Assembly: GCA_035578175.1 (NCBI GenBank) | Contig: JAQMRL010000014.1 | Location: forward strand, 9,755,274 to 9,819,273 | DNA from: Catonia carolina | Lineage: Eukaryota; Arthropoda; Insecta; Hemiptera; Achilidae | Length of the DNA stretch: 64,000 nucleotides | Direction of reading: 5' to 3' | Shown here: positions 46,701 to 61,700 of the stretch, in pieces | How the letters are laid out: the number at the start of each line of letters is the position of its first letter | Numbering within the stretch: position 1 is the stretch's first letter | Program-made: the position numbers and the translations under genes | The notes under the pieces: generated by a model | The model's database searches: none | What the model saw: the letters and a program-made list of their open reading frames with translations, nothing else | Told to the model about the DNA's origin: nothing

Positions 46701-49700
46701 TTCCTTGAGCACGTTTAGTCATGAATCTATAAACACACAATAAAAAAATTTTTTTAAAATTTCAAGACATTATTAGTTTACACACACATTGCTTACATTC
46801 ATTGAAATATTGCATTGGAAGAAGAAGCTTGGGTAGACCAAGGAAAAGGTGGTTTGAGGCTGGAACAGGCGTAGCGCCTAATCCATAAGCGGTAAAAGAA
46901 GAAAACACAGAAATTGCATATAATCAGGATTGTTTACTAGAAAAGCAGGCTAAAAGTAAACGAACAGCAACAATTTAGGTATAGCTATTTGACTTACAAG
47001 AATGCCTTTGATTTTAACAAAAGGTAAAGGGGGAAAAGCATTAGTGCATACATGACTGCTTTGGTATCAGTTCAGTGAACACAACAATGTACATGTAGAA
47101 TAGCAGTCTATGATTCACAATATCGTTGATCGAAGGTCAAGTTTAGAAATCAATTGTTGAAGAATTTTAAATAAATAATTAAATAATCATCAGAATAAAT
47201 ATTTCCAATTATTATCCAAATATTCTAAATCAATAATTAAATATATTAAACTAAATTTTAAGAAAAAAATATCAGAAACATAAATAATAATAATTTATAA
47301 CTTATGATTTATGTCACATAAAAAAAAACAGTTTTAACCGAAGGATTTTTCAGGAAATTCTACATTGAAATGATGTGCCCCATAACCAACTTTGTATTTA
47401 ACAAAAACAAGTTGCATTCAAGATGGCAGATAAAATATAAGGACATGATTTTTAGTAGTTTCTATTCACATTCATAAGATTATATTATATTTACACTCAA
47501 TCTGTTAGTTGCAGGGCTAAAATAAATAGTTCTGTTTCTTAACACATGGTCAGCCAATTAAATGACTGAATCATTTAAGAACAGAAGAGGTAGAGGTGTA
47601 AAAGACACTAATCAGAGTTATCTGAAAGTAATGGATTTCATTATACAGCCAGACCCTGTGGTGAATGAAGTGAAAGTGTCATTTGCAGAGTGGAAAATAT
47701 ATGCTTTTCAGAGGGCCTGGCATGCTGATAAGTGTACGTTTCCACTCAGTGAGGAAGGCAATTGTAAACCACATCACTCCTCGATTTACTTAGTAAAACC
47801 TCTACAGGTTCAAACCAGCCTTTTGGCTGATGACCTAAACAACAAAAAGATTATATTGTGTTTTGAAGAACAACATCACTAATTCGCTATATATTTTGCC
47901 GTGCTCGGACTTTTGGGACACCAGTTAAGTAACTACCTTTACTAGGATTTAAACACGAAACCTTCGTCTCTAAAAATCAGCTTTTAAACAACTGACTCAC
48001 AGCGATGACTTTACCTGTAGACGAAACCGGTGGGTTACTTACACAATAATGTATAGTTTTTTTAGAAAATTATGCTAAGTTCTAAATGCAAAATTATAAG
48101 GAACGATAAATTAAGAGAATAAACTACAATATCAACACCTTACATAATACAAATGATTTGTTAATTTTAAAATGTTTATACATACTCCATGCATAAAGCC
48201 AATTAAAAAAAATCAATTTTTAAAAATCAATAATTGACGTATTATTGATAACGGACAATAATTTTACAAGTTAAGCACAATAAAGCATATCAAAGTTTTA
48301 TTTTTTACATTATAATAAAGATAAGGTTTTGTAAACAAAATAACTGATTACGTTTCATACAAACACAAAATAATAACCTTAAATTTAATATGAATGAACA
48401 TTAAGTGAAATGTTTACAAAAATTATAAAAAAAATAAGTAATAAAATATATATACACAAATAAACAAAAATACATGCACCATAAATCTTAATACACAGTC
48501 AATGGTTTTAAAATAAAGTATCAAATAGAAGGTAAGATGTTAAAAAATTTGTCACTGGTTAAAACAATATTACTGGTTTGTCTAATACAAAATCTACATA
48601 AAATAAGCTGATTTTTTTTGTCCACAGTCTCTTGACTGGTTTGATGCAGTTCCATCTTGCGTTTCATATCTACATACCAGTAACACCCTACATGTTTTAT
48701 AATTTGCTTAATATATTCTAACCTTTGCCTTCCCCTATAATTCAATCCCTCAATATTACCCCACATTATTGGTAGACCAATACCTGGGGTCTTAAGATAT
48801 GTCCCACTAGCCTATCCCTTCTCTTGGTAGGATGTTTTCTTATACAAGGTGTGGCTATTAATAACGAAACTGACATTGTAAAAAATTTAATTTTAATTTT
48901 ATACATAATCACTTATTGTCACCTTCAATATACACTCCTTCTCTATCCCTACAACTATTAGATTATATAGTTCATTATTTGCATTGTCAAGAGAAAGAGG
49001 TGTCAGAGTTTCACACCAGATTTTTATTATTGGTTTAATTACTTGCGTTCTATGTATCATACCATAATATGTTTTGACTTTATATGACCAAGGATTGTAT
49101 TGGGTACAAGAGTGTTTTTTTCTATAAATTATGTAATTTAAACAATACAGGAAAATGTCTAACAAAATATATACAAAAATAACAAATAAAAAAATTAAAT
49201 ACGTAAAGTACATTTTAAATAACACAAAAATGAATGAACAATAAAAATAAAATGAACTATTAAAAGAAAATAGCAACATGTAACAAAGAACACCGAATAC
49301 ATTAATTCAATCACTTACACCTTATTTAGAAGACTGATTTCAGAACAGAGGATTTCAATCACTTTATCAATCAAGATTTTCTTTTTGCCAAACGATTCAC
49401 TAACATAACCACCATATCTGAAATGTTGCCAAAATGCTACATAACAGATGTACGACAAGTGAAATAATTGTGAACAAAGCATTATGACAAATTTATCATT
49501 ATTTTTAAATAAGTCCAAATTAAAAATTTTACTTATAATTATTGGCAATTTTTAAAATTGTCAAAATCATTTTTGCATGTTTGACCATTCGTCTGTCACA
49601 CCCAGATGTCAAAAACTACAAGCAATAAATGGCTTTTGGATTCGTAATCTACACAAAAAGTTATTGGGCCTAAATTGGGCTTGAAGTTCCAGTTTCAACC

Positions 49701-52700
49701 AGAGCAATAAAAGAAAAATTTTGAACAATGGCGGAATCGTACTCACGAGTGGATAATTTGTTAATGCTGGTAAGCCAATTTCCCCCACTCTCTCACATAG
49801 CGAGCTGGTCAAGTGACTGTTACAGATTGTTAAATGTAAGCATTCGTTGTTCTGATTTTAACCCTAGCTAACTTGGAAGCCAGAAATCATGCATATGTCA
49901 TCACCTTTCTTTAAACTCAATTTTCTCCACAACTATTCATTATTTTCCAATGGGTTTAGTATTACTGGATAGAGAATTTTCTCCTCTTTCATTTGATGTA
50001 TCTTGCATATTTGTACGATAAAAACTGATGACAAGAAAGAGAGTTTTTTTTTGACGAGCCAGTACTAAAATTGAGCGTTTTCGTCCATAACTTTTCAACA
50101 AAAATAAGTTTTTGTTTTAAAATGACATCATCTGTTAGCTTTAAATGTTACGGTCGAAATCAATAAATTAAAAGTGCCGGCGACAAATTTTACGACTCTA
50201 AAACCCAACACAGAAGGTTAACACTACCTGTCTCGCCTATCCCTCAGTCAAACCTTACAATTAGCGTCAAAATAAATGATAACATTTTGATTTATGCTAT
50301 CATGTTAAAAAAAGGATAATACACGAAACAACGTGCGTAAAAGGGATAGAAACTTTCATAGAAGAGGAGTAAATAAAAACTGAAAAGAGACGACATTAGT
50401 TTGAGGCAATTTTTTTCATCCAGCACGTTACTTTGTTGAACAAAAAGTGTGATATCTTTTGAACGCGTCTATCAATTTGCAATATCTAAACGTTTTTATT
50501 TTACAATGAATTGCTTTATTTATGTATATAGCTAAACATATTTTTTGTATGTTTTAGTGATTTAGTGACACTTTTTCGTACGTAAATTGATATTTCTAAA
50601 AAATATATTTTTTTTAATTTTCAATTTTTATTCTGGACGTAAATGAAAATGAAAAAATTTGGTTCAAACGTTGTTCTAATAACAAATTCTTTACAAATAA
50701 ATGGTAATTTTCTGAAGATTTTAGGAATGAAACTAAATGAAATAAAAGAGTTTTTATTAGGCGTAAAATGACAGTAGGCATGATCGTTAAAATCGCAGTT
50801 CTCGTCAGGTTAAATATTTACATTCACGTACTATGCAAAATAACAATCAGTTCTTTTAAAAACTTCATCTTGCGAAAAGATAAGAATGCATACAAAATAA
50901 TAATCAAAGTTACTCTTCGTTTTATAATCTTATTCATTTTTGTACAGTATTAAAAAATAGTTACTTTAAACGTCTATTACCTTTGTGTTTCTTTTTTTTA
51001 CATCATTTAACAAAATATTCTTAATTTTGTTAAGTTTATTATTCTCAAGATACAAATTGGTTGCAAAAAGGAGGAAATATATACAAAGCGATAAAACACT
51101 TTTTATGGGACAGAAAGATATCACAGAAGGCCAAATTAATGATCTATACATTGTAATATGTACCAGCAGTGCTGTATGGAGCGGAAACGTGGGGGATGAA
51201 TGAGAGGAATAGGTATAAATTACAGGCAGGGAAAATGAAGTTCTTGAGAGCAAAACAGGGTAGGACAAAGAGAGAGAGAATAAAGAATACTGATATTAGT
51301 TGTTAAGGTCATCAGCCATAAGGCTGGTTTGAACCTGTAGAGGTTTTACTAAGTGAAACGAGGAGTGAGATGGTTAACCAAGCCTTCCTCACTAAGTGGA
51401 AAAGTACGCTTATCAGCATGCCGGGCCCTCTGAAAAGCACATATCTTCCACTCTGCGAATGACACCTTCACTTCATTCATCACAGGATCTGGCTGTATAA
51501 TGAAATTCATTACTTTCAGAGGAGATAACTCTGATTAGTGTCTTTTACACCTCTACCTCTTCTGTTCTTAAATGATTCAGTCATTTAATTGGCTGACCAT
51601 GTGATAAGAAACAGAACTATTTATTTTAGCCCAACAATGAACAGATTGAGTGTAAATAATTTGACACTCCACCTGTATGTTATAGGCAGGCCTATACTGA
51701 CACCAGAGCGAAGCTAAATGTGGAATGTATCAGGGAGAAGGTGGAGAAATTGAGGATAAGATGGTATGACCATATGAAGAGAATGGGAGAGGAAAGGTTA
51801 CCTAAAAGGATGGAAGAAGGAAAAGTGGAAGGAACAAGATCAACAGGATGACCTAGAAATAGATGGAAGGATGAGTTATGAGGAGTGTCGAGGGACAGAG
51901 ACACAACTGGAAACAAATAGAGAAGAAATGGTGGATGGACAGAAGAAGATGGAGAGACTTGGTGAACACCCAGACTCGGAGATAGCTGGAACGGGCATTG
52001 GATATGTATTCTTATCATTCCCAGTGTTTAATTTTTTAATTTTTTTTTATTTCCGTACTTACAGTGAACTGCACGGGAACTTCTAGTTATCTTGTAAATA
52101 AATGCACAAAAATTATAAGACATTTTGTTCATAACTAATCTTTTAATATTGTTTTAGAAAGTACTACACTGAAGAAGACTGGAACATTAATTTGGTTAAA
52201 CCACCAACCAATTAGCATTCTTTGAATAGATAACAAAGTTATGGTCAATACTGAAAGTTAGTAAACAATAAAAAAAACACATATTAGTAAACAAAGACCA
52301 CAAACCAACAGAAGTTGAAGAAAACAATTTACAATAGATACCGAAGAACAAGCAATAAATGCATTTATAAGCTTTTTTTACAACACACATCTGTTATCAC
52401 GATCTTGAATCTCACTTGAACAATTTTAGTAAAAAATCATTTTATTAAATTTATTAAAGTAATGTATATAAGTTTTGCATTAACTTTGTTAAATTTTTGG
52501 CTCAAGTCACAAATATATCAGATAATAAAAATATAACTTACCCTTCTTTTAGTACGACAGGAGTATCCATACTTCTTTCGACTGGATTTGATGTTGCAGA
52601 GATTATTTCTAAAAACTGCAACAAAATGTAATGGTTAGATACACTATATAATAAATGTAGACATGAGTTTTGGTAAATCACTCCACCACAAAAACACTTT

Positions 52701-55700
52701 TGTTAATAAATAGTATAGTGTAATACAATAGTGTTTGTACCACAGAAAGGAAATTTACAGTAGGCATAAATGTACGGATGAAACAATTTTATTTTTTATT
52801 TTACAAATAATGTGAACCAAGCATAAAAATAAATATTGAGTACCAAAATGTATATTGAGTGTTAATTAATTTAAATATGTCTGGAATTAGCTTTCATATT
52901 ACCAAAAAATCTGGTGTGAAACACTCACACACTTTTCTCTGGCCAATGCAAATAATTAATAATAATATCGAACATTAGTAATAAAACATTAGAAATAAAC
53001 AAAAAACTAACCTCAATAAACATAACCTAATTTTAATCATGAGTGAAAGAAGCAAAATGAAAATCAACCTCAGTTTGGATTAAAAATACGGAAAATCACT
53101 CTTTCATGCTAAACTAGGCTCTGTAGAGAAAATGCTTTCAATAAAAGTTGTAGATTTTTTACTAAGGCCGAAATCTTTTATACTAAGGATTTACAATCAA
53201 TCAAGCAAGTTAACAACTTTATTGTTACAACTACTGAAAAAAGAAAATTTTCAATTACCTGTCGCAAAGCAGTTATATTTGTTTCAGTATAAAACGCTTG
53301 ATACATTGAGATCATGTAATCTTCATTACATCGAGGTGATCTTGCTGAAACTAAATTACACAACGATTGAATCGTTTTTGAGATCAGTGTTAATGTTCGA
53401 TTTGTTTGTGCATCCTGAAACAATAAATAATAAATAAACTTTTATAGTTACGTAAAAATAATTATACATTATACAAGACATCATGTCAAATTTTGGAATT
53501 TTGCAAAATGGTGGATGACCAGGATTTCCTTCGAGTATAGATTACGTAAAAAGTGATTTAAAATTTTACACTGTGTTAAATAAATAAAAGTACAGCAGAG
53601 CCCTGATTATCTGAGGTAATATGGACTGAGGGTACCTCGGATAATCAAAAACTTGGATAACACAGGCTCTGTCAAAAATTATGAGGCAAACGTTTGGTAA
53701 ACTGGTGAAATGAATGAAGATATGGTCAAAGATGTGAAAAAGGCATCTACTGTATTATCAAATAAAAAAAATAACGTACAAATAAAAAAATCTGGTGTGA
53801 AACACTCACACAACCTTCTCTTGCCAATGCACATAATAATAATTTTACCTAACATTAGTAATAAAACATTAGAAATAAACAAAAAACTACCCTCAAAAAA
53901 CATAACCTTATTTTAATCATGAGTGAATGATGTAAAAATGAAAACCAACCTCAGTTTGGCTTAATAATACGGAAAATCACTCTTTCACGCTAAACTTGGC
54001 TCTGTAGAGAAAAAAAGCTTGCAACAAAAGTTGTAGATCTTTTAATTTCTTATAAATTTGATTATAAACACTTTTGTCACAAAATGCATACTAAGGCTGA
54101 AAATTATTTTTTTTTACAGTTTTTCATGAAAAAAAAAACAGAAAATCACTAATTACCACTAAACTAAGCATTGTACAAAAAAATGTTTGAAATGAAAGTT
54201 GTAGGGTTTTAAATTCTCTACAATATTTATTATATACTTTTGCACTAAAATACATTTTAAAGCCGCAGTCTTAAAATAAAACAATTTTTTCTATGAGAGA
54301 ACAGCCATTCCAAGAATTTCAGAAGACATGGCGCCTACCCTATCTTGTAGAGCATAAAAAATGTAGTGAGGCAATTTTAAAAAAATTGTAGAAGCAGTTT
54401 TTGAGAAAATCGCAAAAAAGTGAAAAATTACTACTTCCAGTTGACCGATTTTGATGAAAATGTTCGTTTCAGGTCTGGTAGTAGTATCTAACTTAAGTTT
54501 CCAGTTTGTATGATGTTCTGTTCTTAAGATATTTTGTTCACACACACACACACAGACCAGTCGCTAAAAACATGTATCATTTCTTAAATGGTTGCACTCA
54601 TTTAAATTGATTGGCGGTAACATTCTATGAAGAGTGTATCAGAAAGCTTATTTACAATGCTTTAATCGGCAACATGATTATGTCATCACTTTTTTCATAA
54701 ATTGCCTATCGAAGGTTGAAAACAAAATGCCCCTTGTTTACAATCGTAAACAACACACAGAAACAAAATGTGTAACAAAATTACATCCTTGTCATCTAAA
54801 AAGAGTACATACTTTTGAAACATCCTGTACCAAATAAAACTTTACAAGTGCAAAAAATTTCTAGTCTAATGATAACAACAACAACAACAGAAAATGGTAA
54901 CTTACAATTTGTTCGGTGGTGAGATCAAAAAGTCTTGGTCCCAAAATTGCTGGAGCAAAAAACCTTAAAAATATAAATCCAGAAATGACAGAATACCTTA
55001 CTTCTTTGTTATCTGAAAAACAAAAACCATAAAAATTCAGTACAATATATTCAATCAAACATGAAATTTTTTTGTGATATGAGAGTATTTTTATGGGTAA
55101 GAAAAAAGGATAGAACGTCAAAGATCACTCACTATCACACAAACACTGTTTGAAACAAGTTGCCAAAAATAAAATCTGGTGTGAACTCATATGACTATTT
55201 CTTGCCAATATAAGTAATTAAAATTATAACCTTTGTTTTGTCGCCAACTGCCCCACTAATATTGTCGCCTACAGACGGTCCCAGGACCTGCCACGGCGAG
55301 TGCTTCCGACTAGCAGCAAGCAGTGCCTCCCCTCTAACATGAAGTGGACTCGCCTGGGAGGTATATAAACAGCCGCTTTGGCCTGCAAGCATCATTCACT
55401 GTCCAGCTCTCGAACTGAAAGGAACTGAAGCACAATGAACAGCCCAGCCGAGCTGGGACACAGCCATCCCTGGATGACACTACCAGTGGTGGATGCCTCA
55501 TTCCCGCCCTGGTCAGCTGACAGAAGCCAGTGCATCTCGGCAGACACCACGGTGAGGACAGAGGTCAGTGCAGGCCCAGAGGGAACCACCTCGGCTGCCC
55601 TATCACCAACCTGACACTGCGGGGCTCTGGGGGCCATGCTGCAGTGGGGACCTAACTGCCACTGAGGGAAAAGGTTAGGATTGAACCCGGTAGCCGAGCC

Positions 55701-58700
55701 ATCACCCTTCGGACACTGCGCTGCAAATATCTTTTCTAAATATCAGAGTATAATAATAACATTCATAGCATAATAAAATAAGAATCATTAGGAAGCCAAA
55801 GTAATTTTTTCAGAATTTTTTGATGAAAAATGAGCTTGTTAAGGGTGATGTAGTGAAGGAAACTGGCCGGCAGAGTGCCCCACCGATCGCTCATTGTCAC
55901 AATTCTGCACTGTGCACTGATTGAAATGAGTTGAGGGGACGGCGGACGCAACACATTCTCTCTTTGTCTCGCTATCCTCCTTACACGCTACCATAATTGT
56001 TGAACATTATATAATAGGCTGACCATGTGATAAGAAACAGAACTATTTTTTGTAACAAGCAGATCGAGTGCAAATAATTGAACACTCCACCAGTCCAACC
56101 AGTCTATTATTGGAACTATAATCAACAATGTTAATGATAAACAAATTATTCTTTAATATTACCTGGAAAATATGTGGCAGCTAGTTCTGTTAGATCATGG
56201 AAAACTTGACACAATAATGTAGGACAATGCAATGCCGAACCAGTAATTGCTTTAAATATATTTCCTACGTATTCTTTTAAATTGATGAGATTAGTTTGTA
56301 TGACAGCTGGATCTTTGACCTTTGTCGGATCAATTTCGCAAGGTTTCCTTTCACTGAATACTTGATCGAGAGATGGCCTTAATGTTTCATGTAAATAATG
56401 GAGTCCTGCTAATCTCATTACTTCGTCCATCATTTTAGACACCAATGTATTGCCACGAAATATTGTATTGGCATCCCTGCAAAAAATTTAAAAAAACTGC
56501 TGTGAACACTCACACAACTTTCTCTTGCCAATGCAAATAATTAACAATATAACCTAACATTAGTAATAAAACATTAAAAATAAACAAAAAAAAACCTCAA
56601 AAAACATAACCTTATTTTAATCATGAGTGAATGATGCAAAATGAAAATCAGCCTGTTTGGCTTAAAAATATGAAAAATCACACTTTCATGCTAAACTAGC
56701 CTCTGTAAGGAAAACTGCTCTAAATAAAAGTTGTAGATCTTTCAATTTTTCATAAATTTGATTATACAGTATTGTCGTAAAATGCATACTAAGGCTGAAA
56801 TCTTTAAAAAAATTGATACTTTTTAAAGATTTTCATAAAGAAAAAAATAGAAAATCACTAATTGCCGTTAAACTAAACGTTATACAAAAAAATGTTAAAA
56901 ATAAAAGTTGTAGGTTTATAAATTCTCTACAACTTTTATTATATACAATTTTACCCTAAAATGCATATTAAAGCTGCAATCTTAAAAATAACTTTTTTAC
57001 AAGATAACAACCTTTCTAAGAATTTTAGCAGACATAAGCCTGCTACTATCTTGTATACCATTAAAATTTTAGTAAATGAGGAAATTTAAAAAAAAATTGT
57101 AAAAGCCATTTATGAGAAAATCGCAAGAAAGTGAAAAATGACATGAATTAACTACTATTTCTGGTTGACCCATTTCGATAGAAATGTTAGTGTCGGGTCC
57201 GGTAGTAGTATGTAACTTAAATTTCAAGTTCGTACGATGTGCTGTTCTTGAGATACTCTGTTCACACACACACACACACACATACCAATCGTTAAAAACA
57301 AGTTTTTTTGGGTTAACGGGGTCTGAAAACATGTATATCCGGTGAAAACTCAATTTCTAAAAATTTACACAAAAACAATACTTTCCTTCCTATTTATATT
57401 CACGATAAGAAAAATTTTTATATCATTGATTAACCTCATTTTAACCAGCTGTTCAAGACAAAGTAATTGTTTATTCGAAATGTACATAACTTAAAAAAAT
57501 TACACTGAAAAGTTTACTTACGTTACTTTTGATATTTCCAATTTAGCGAGTGCTTTAATCATGGGAACAATTTGGCCATGGTGCATTAAAATTCTAACTA
57601 AGGGTTGAGCTGCATCAATTTTGCAAGGGATAATTTCACCCAATAGATGACAAGCACTTGATGTAATAGGCTACAATTATAAACAGAAAAACAATTCATT
57701 AAATCACAGCAAAATCATTATATTTTTCAAATTAAAAATCACAACTTACAATCTAAACTGTACAAAATGAATAATATTTTATACAAAAAAGATAATTTTT
57801 CTTTCTTCAAGCAGGTCTTCCCATTTTGGCTTCAGTTATCTAGTTATGTCACAGCATAATGTACACTCGTCAAATAACTGGTCTACATCATTTAAATCAG
57901 GCACTATAAAGTTTAGTCATTCCATTCTCTTCCAGTTCTGGTCATGAGCGAAATTTCCAGTCCTTTACTAATATATACAATAATCCTGGACTGTCCGGGC
58001 TAATCCAGGACATACGTTAAACCTAAATCTAAAGTATTTATAATATATTTGTTTCTACAGGGACCGGCAGAAAAAGTGGATGGTTTTGAAATGAATAAAA
58101 TAATTCAGAAATAAGATGTAAAAAGAAATTTATTAATAGATTTGAAACATCATTTCTTGCAATTTTTTATTAAAGCACTTAAATCCTAAAATTCACTCAT
58201 TTTGTTCTAAAAATTATGTCAGTCAAGTGATGACCCTCATTCTGCACGCATTCATGTAATCGTACTTGGAAATTATCCATTGCCTTCACAATCATGTCGT
58301 TCGGTATCGCTGCTATTTCATTTCGAATTGCTAGCTTCAGATCTTCAGTTGTTCGAGGCTTTACGACACACACTTTTGATTTCAAATAACCCCAAAGAAA
58401 AAAGTCACATACCGAAAGATCTGGGGAGCGAGCAGGAGATGAAAGGTCACCATTTCTTGAAATCACGTGTTTTGGAAACATTTTTTGTAACACATTCATT
58501 GACACTCTGGCAGTGTGAGCAGTAGCTCCATCTTGTTGGAACCAAACATTTGCAGTGTCAACTTCACGACGTTGTAACTCTGGTGCAAGGGAATTATTTA
58601 GCATTTCGACATAACGACTTGAAGTGATCGAAACTGCTCGACCATTCTCTTTGTAAAAATATGGACCTATCACTCCAAATTTAGCCACTGCGCACCAAAC

Positions 58701-61700
58701 TGTCACACGTTCACAATGAAGTGGTATTTCGTGTAGGCTACAAGGATTTTCTGCCGCCCAGTACCGGAAATTTTGTTTATATACACAACCAGACAGGTGA
58801 AATGGGCCTCATCTGACATGATTATTGAATCATTAGTTAAAATGTTAGGAATTGATTGTGCACATTCTCTTCGGTTTTGGAAATCATGTTGCTTTAGTTC
58901 TAGAACAATTAAGATTTTATACGGATGAAAATGAAGATCTAAACGCAAAATTCTTCGAACACTCCGATAAGATATTCCTAGCACAGCTCCGTGATGTTCA
59001 GCAGGCCAACATGGACTTCTGGCTACTGACAATCGCAAAGCATCTGTGTTTTCGGGAGTATGTACGCTACGTGGACAGCCTGTAGGTTTCCGTTTTAAAG
59101 ATGAAGCTGTTTCTCTAAAAATTTTAACCCAACACATTATTGCATTGCGACTGGGAACACTACTGTGTCTACTTACTCCAAACTTTGTACGGAACAAACA
59201 CTGGGTTTTAACTACCGAGTAACCATTACTAAAGTAAGTCTCTATGACGAAAGCACGATGTTGGGCATTCCACATCTCCATTGTAACTGTAATGGCACTG
59301 AGCCGGGGAATGAAAGTCATTGACTCGGTTCTCCCCACTCGCATTTTTGCGATGTACAGTCAGATCAAAAACCATCCACTTTTTCTGTCAGTCCCTGTAT
59401 AAACCTTTTGTTTAATTTATAGAATATAAGAGCAATAAAGAAGTCCAATCAGCTCAAAATTTCACTAAAGGAGTAATTCACATATATAATAATACCAAGC
59501 TTCCCAACAAATCTGAAATTGGACATTGGACAATGTACTGTCAACATTAATCTTATTACAAGGGTTAATCTAACTTTTATTTCTCCAGTAATTTGGAAAC
59601 AGAATAAAAATTGAGTCTACAAATGATTTTAATAGCTAATAATTAAATTATTAATTAATAAAGGCAAAAATGTTATTCAATTTCAATACAGCTTGGTGCT
59701 TACATAAAAAAAAACTTTCACGTTTATTGTTGTCTGAACATTAGCCGGGAGTGTATAGTAGACATTTAATATTTTACTTATATTTACTGTACAAGAAGCC
59801 ATGAGTTTGGGTACACAAACTAAACTTTTTTTTTGTTAATTGATCATCAATTTTTATTAATTAAATAACGAAAAACATTTGTAATTTTTAATTCAACAGA
59901 ATATTATAACTAATATGCTTTTCACGGTTGATAAGCTCTGCTGTTCCACACGTTAAGACCAATCAGAGCGTTTGCCAGCGTTGTCAGATTGTACCTGACA
60001 AACATTACGCGCGCATGCGTATAAGAGCCGCAATAGTTCACTCTTGTCTTGCATCTCATACTGAATACATCGATTATAGAGCGCATTAACATGCAATAGT
60101 TTATAATATAATCAGCTGATTGTATGTTTATAGGTTATAATTGTTATTGAAAGACCAAAAAAATAGCTGCCAAAATATTTAACAGAGCTACAAGAGCAAG
60201 TATTGGCAACACTGGCAAGTCATTTGCTAGCTATAAAGTGGGTACGGGGCAATCCATACGTTCAGAGCTCATCAGCCTTGAAAAATAGTATAACTAGTAA
60301 AGTTTTTTTTTTAAATTTAATTAAGTAAACAAATTATTAAGTTAAGATATTTAATCATTTTAATAAAATTATTTAGAAAAATAAGAGTTTTTACATAGTG
60401 TGGGGGAAATGCACATAGTGCATCATTACAATTGTTTCTGCACAACTCTTTTCAAGTTTGATGCAATTTGTTGATCTGGTCTCTCTATCATTTTCTGACG
60501 AACTTAAGAAAAGCACTCTACAGAAGACACACTGTGTGCGGACTAACATGTTTTGTTGATAACTGTGGCATCTTGGGAGTTAGTGAGAAGATGATGGTTC
60601 TGCTTGTACCTCGCAGACACCACTAAAAATGTTGGTGTGGAGATTTGAAGGTAAGTCGGATACTTTAATGAAACACTTCATGTACAAGGTATGGCTATCA
60701 AATAACTAGACTGATGTTGTAAAAAATGTTGTTTTTATTTTATACATAATCACTTATTGTCACCTTCAATATACACTCCTCTATCCCTACAACATTTCAT
60801 GCAAATTTTCCATTGTTGGAAATAGTGCTGGAAGTCATCTTCTGTCAGCTCCTTCAGGACATGTACCGCTCAAAAATGTTTAAAATAAAGCTCGCAAAAA
60901 TGTTTGTACTGACACTTTGAATGTGATTGAAAATGACTCAAATTTTTTGGAAACGATAATAACATGTGATGAAACGTGGTTTTTTACTTATGATCCGAAA
61001 ACGAAGGGCCAATCCATCCACTGGAAGAACCGAACTTCACCGAGAGCCAAAAAAGCTCGAATGAGCACGTCAAAATTTAAAGCAATGATGATTGATTTTA
61101 TTTGATATCCACGGGATTGTGTACCTTCACTGGGTTCCTGAAGTTCAAACAATTAATCAATATTACTACCTTGAGGAACTTTCTAAACTACATCAAAGAG
61201 TAAGGAAAAACGCCCCGAAATGTGGAAGGACAAATCATGGGTTCTCCACCAAGACAATGCGCCAGCTCATTCCGCGTTATCTGCCAAGAGGTTCCTAGCC
61301 AAGTACAGCATCTCAGTTTTAGAACATCCACCTTATTCACCAGATCTTGCACCATGTGACTTCTTCCTGTTCCCTAAGGTGAAATCTGCATTAAAAGGGA
61401 CAAGATTTGAGTCTGTGGAAGCTGTAAAATAGAAAAAGGCACGTGCCCTGAAGGAGCTGACAGAAGATGACTTCCAGCACTGTTTCCAACAATGGAAAAT
61501 TCGCATGGAGTGTATATTGAAGGTGACAATAAGTAATTATGTATAAAATTAAATTTTTTACACCAGTCTCGTTATTTATTAGCCACACCTCATAAGTAAA
61601 TATTTAAACACTAAATCTCACCTTGACAGTTGGACTTATTAAAATAAGATTTCTCAGATCCGAGTAAGTCTCACTAGGGAAGACGTAATCAGCTGTATAG

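Noticed and set aside
55392..55637. 81-codon minus-strand ORF
   Set aside because: Antisense to the retroelement leader and its ORF1 start; composition alone keeps it open.
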